A stretch of DNA of 64,000 nucleotides from Pseudomonas sp. GM18 (GTDB lineage: Bacteria > Pseudomonadota > Gammaproteobacteria > Pseudomonadales > Pseudomonadaceae). Shown here piece after piece: positions 62,378 through 64,000 of the stretch. The translations under genes were made by a program, and so were the position numbers. Below the pieces are notes generated by a model. It was given only the letters and a program-made list of their open reading frames with translations, had not been told where the DNA came from and made no database searches. The DNA lies in the NCBI RefSeq assembly GCF_000282195.1, contig NZ_AKJT01000004.1, positions 40,114 to 104,113 of the forward strand. The letters are read 5' to 3'. Each line of letters starts with the position of its first letter. The stretch's first letter is position 1.

Positions 62378-62435
62378 TGATTTTGCGGTGCGCGAAGTTG
62401 CCGGACCTCGAAGCCGGTGCTAGGTTTAGCCCACA

Positions 62436-62511
62436 GCCCGTGTAGCTCAGCCGGTAGAGCAGCGCACTCGTAACGCGAAGGTCGCAGGTTCGATTCCTGT
62501 CTCGGGCACCA
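62436..62511 (+). tRNA. tRNA-Thr (CGT)
   Basis: A 76-nt tRNA with anticodon CGT, T-arm GGTTCGATTCC and encoded CCA. The anticodon-stem closing pair 31-39 is A-C rather than the A-T expected from E. coli thrW. The other stems are intact. Confidence 0.93.
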
Positions 62512-62521
62512 TTTCCCCCGC

Positions 62522-62947
62522 TTACTTCACCTTTCTGCTCAGGTCCTCGACGGTGCGCTTGAGCTGATCCATCGCGCGATCCTGATCGCTGATTTCCCGT
62601 TTCAGGCTGGAGATCTCGCTGCTGTTCGAGCTGGAGCTGGAGCCGCTGTTGCGGAGTTCTTCGATCTGACGGGCCTGTTCGCTGATGGTGCGCTTTTGGC
62701 TTTCCAGTTCACTGGCATTGGCCTTCACGGTTTTTTGCAGGTTTTCCAGATCATCGATGCTGACGCTGGTTCTGACGAGCGTGTCCTTGCCGTATGTGTT
62801 GTGGAGTGCGGGGATTTTGTCGGAGTACAACGAAGGGTCAGAGGTGACTTCGACAGCCGCTTAAGCAGCGCTGGCCAGTGTCAGGCTGCCGAGCAGCAGG
62901 GTAGCGGCGGCAAGTCGGGTAGACGAAAGCTTCGAAAAACTGCGCAT
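62522..62947 (-). pseudogene. Secreted coiled-coil protein gene with in-frame TAA after the signal peptide
   Basis: An ATG at 62947 opens MRSFSKLSSTRLAAATLLLG and finishes the signal peptide with LTLASAA. The next codon (62863-62861) is TAA. The same frame then continues as AAVEVTSDPSLYSDKIPALH through a coiled coil (ENLQKTVKANASELESQKR, QIEELRNSGSSSSSNSSE) to a normal stop. One base change, for example CAA to TAA, explains the break. As written, only a 28-residue signal peptide would be made. A sequencing error is the alternative. The family is unknown to me. Confidence 0.7.
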
Positions 62948-63251
62948 CACCGGGGTTCCTTGTGAAGTGCCGACATGGCACATCGCTATGACTTGGGATT
63001 TGGATTTATGTTCCCCCGAGGTCTCCAGCTCTCTTGCACACAGCTTTTTGCGGGATAGATGTAAAGAGCCGTGTAAATCATCGGCAAAACGTCCTATATT
63101 CGTTGCCTGCATGAGCATCGCCCAGCAGTTTTCAGATGATCCCGAATGGTTCTGAAGGCCAGACAAACCGGGCTTCAAACGGTTTTTTTGCGTCAGAGAG
63201 ATCCTTGATGATCCAGATCCATCTTCCATTCCCCAGATCAGCGAGAACGCC

Positions 63252-63557
63252 ATGACCGTTAAAGAATTGACCCAAGAAGCCAGACACGAAGAAGCCCTGA
63301 GAAAGTACGTGCTGGACGCACCCGAATTGATGGATGAGATCAAGGACTTGCCACCCGATGATCAGAAAGACCAGATCCAGTGGGCGTTCGAAGATGAGGC
63401 CGAAGCCCAGGGCCTGCAGCCGTGGGAGCTGACGCTCAAGTACACCTCAAGCCCGGAAGAGTACGAGGCCGCACGCCTGGCGCTGCACAAGGAGGCGGCC
63501 GAGGTATTGGGCGTCGAGTGGGAAGAGTACTGCGAGATGAACAATCTGGTGGTCTGA
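63252..63557 (+). CDS. Small conserved hypothetical protein (possibly DUF6388)
   Basis: A 101-residue acidic soluble protein: MTVKELTQEARHEEALRKYV at the start, DLPPDDQKDQIQWAFEDEAEAQG in the middle and VEWEEYCEMNNLVV-like end. It resembles the Pseudomonas family annotated DUF6388, but I am not certain. It is alone on its strand. The roughly 300 bases upstream hold no other gene or clear element. Confidence 0.6.
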   Translation: MTVKELTQEARHEEALRKYVLDAPELMDEIKDLPPDDQKDQIQWAFEDEAEAQGLQPWELTLKYTSSPEEYEAARLALHKEAAEVLGVEWEEYCEMNNLVV

Positions 63558-63591
63558 AAAAAACGCCAGCCTTCATGAGGCTGGCGTTTTT
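63557..63591. terminator. Bidirectional terminator
   Basis: AAAAAAACGCCAGCC and GGCTGGCGTTTTT flank a 7-base loop, serving the small gene and the convergent nadC. Confidence 0.9.
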
Positions 63592-63608
63592 CATTATCGG
63601 GGGCGTGA

Positions 63609-64000
63609 TCAGAGACTCAGTCGCATCGACAGGTCCACGGCCTTCACGTCCTTGGTCATCGCACCAATCGAAATGTAATCCACCCCGGTTTGCGCAATCG
63701 GCAGCAACGTACTTTCGTTGATGCCGCCGCTGGCCTCCAGTTTTGCCTTGCCGGCGTTCAGGCGCACGGCTTCGCGCATGTCATCCAGGCTTAGTTCATC
63801 GAGCATGATGATGTCGGCACCCGCCGCCAGGGCTTCTTTGAGCTCCGCCAGGTTCTCCACTTCGATCTCCACCGGTTTGCCCGGAGCGATCTTGTGCGCG
63901 GCAGTAATAGCCTCAGGGATGCCACCGCAGGCGGCGATATGGTTTTCCTTGATCAGGAAGGCGTCATACAGGCCGATGCGGTGGTTATGGCAACCGCCGC
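63609..64000 (-). CDS. nadC: Quinolinate phosphoribosyltransferase, C-terminal part
   Basis: The last 130 residues or so of NadC; the frame is open to the window edge. Visible are [44 protein letters not shown] and LEASGGI, then [12 protein letters not shown]. These are the substrate- and phosphate-binding parts of the type II barrel. It converts quinolinate and PRPP to nicotinate mononucleotide in NAD synthesis. The N-terminal domain lies outside the window. Confidence 0.93.
   Translation of the reverse strand, partial: GGCHNHRIGLYDAFLIKENHIAACGGIPEAITAAHKIAPGKPVEIEVENLAELKEALAAGADIIMLDELSLDDMREAVRLNAGKAKLEASGGINESTLLPIAQTGVDYISIGAMTKDVKAVDLSMRLSL

Noticed and set aside
62861..62863. Programmed readthrough or recoding of the TAA in the secreted coiled-coil gene
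   Set aside because: TAA is the tightest stop, no downstream structure or special context is visible, and it falls exactly after a signal peptide. A point mutation is simpler.

Overview
The window comes from the chromosome of a Pseudomonas, most likely of the P. fluorescens group. The gene order carA-carB-greA-yhbY-rlmE-ftsH-folP-glmM-tpiA-secG-tRNA-Leu-tRNA-fMet-rimP-nusA-infB-rbfA-truB-rpsO-pnp and the block smpB-ratA-rnfH-bamE-fur-recN-grpE-dnaK-dnaJ-dapB are the usual ones for that genus. The GC-rich codon use, the tmRNA tag ANDDQYGAALAA and the REP-type intergenic palindromes fit too.

Region 1 (1-5.7 kb) is accessory. It holds the 3' part of a HipA-like kinase gene, two paralogous small DUF6124-type genes that share a 114-nt upstream block, an EamA permease with a very histidine-rich tail, and a Fic protein whose catalytic His is replaced by Tyr.

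Region 2 (5.7-20.4 kb) looks like a genomic island. At its left end is a 16-nt copy of the 3' end of ssrA, followed by a terminator-like hairpin; at its right end is the intact ssrA gene in the same orientation. Inside are a Panacea-domain antitoxin with a partner gene, a decayed tyrosine-recombinase C-terminus, and a biosynthetic cluster I do not recognise. The cluster consists of two MFS exporters, a type II thioesterase, an AfsA-type hotdog protein, two carrier proteins, an SDR reductase, a ketosynthase III, an HAD phosphatase-like protein, a cytochrome P450 and an acyl-AMP ligase. Two paralogous LysR regulators flank it. My inference is a small fatty-acid-derived product, possibly of butenolide or butyrolactone type.

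Region 3 (20.4-30.1 kb) holds ssrA, a small exported protein and the lactate-use locus. The locus is lldP-lldE-lldF-lldG-dld with a divergent GntR regulator, lldR, and a perfect palindromic operator between lldP and lldR.

Region 4 (30.1-62.2 kb) is core housekeeping: trans-translation (smpB), outer-membrane assembly (bamE), iron regulation (fur), DNA repair (recN), heat shock (grpE-dnaK-dnaJ, with a clear sigma-32 promoter), lysine and carbamoyl-phosphate synthesis (dapB, carAB with a leader ORF and attenuator-like hairpin), transcription and translation factors, folate and cell-wall precursors, and RNA decay.

Region 5 (62.2-64 kb) has a tRNA-Thr, a secreted coiled-coil gene broken by an in-frame TAA just after its signal peptide, a small conserved hypothetical gene and the C-terminal part of nadC, which runs off the window.
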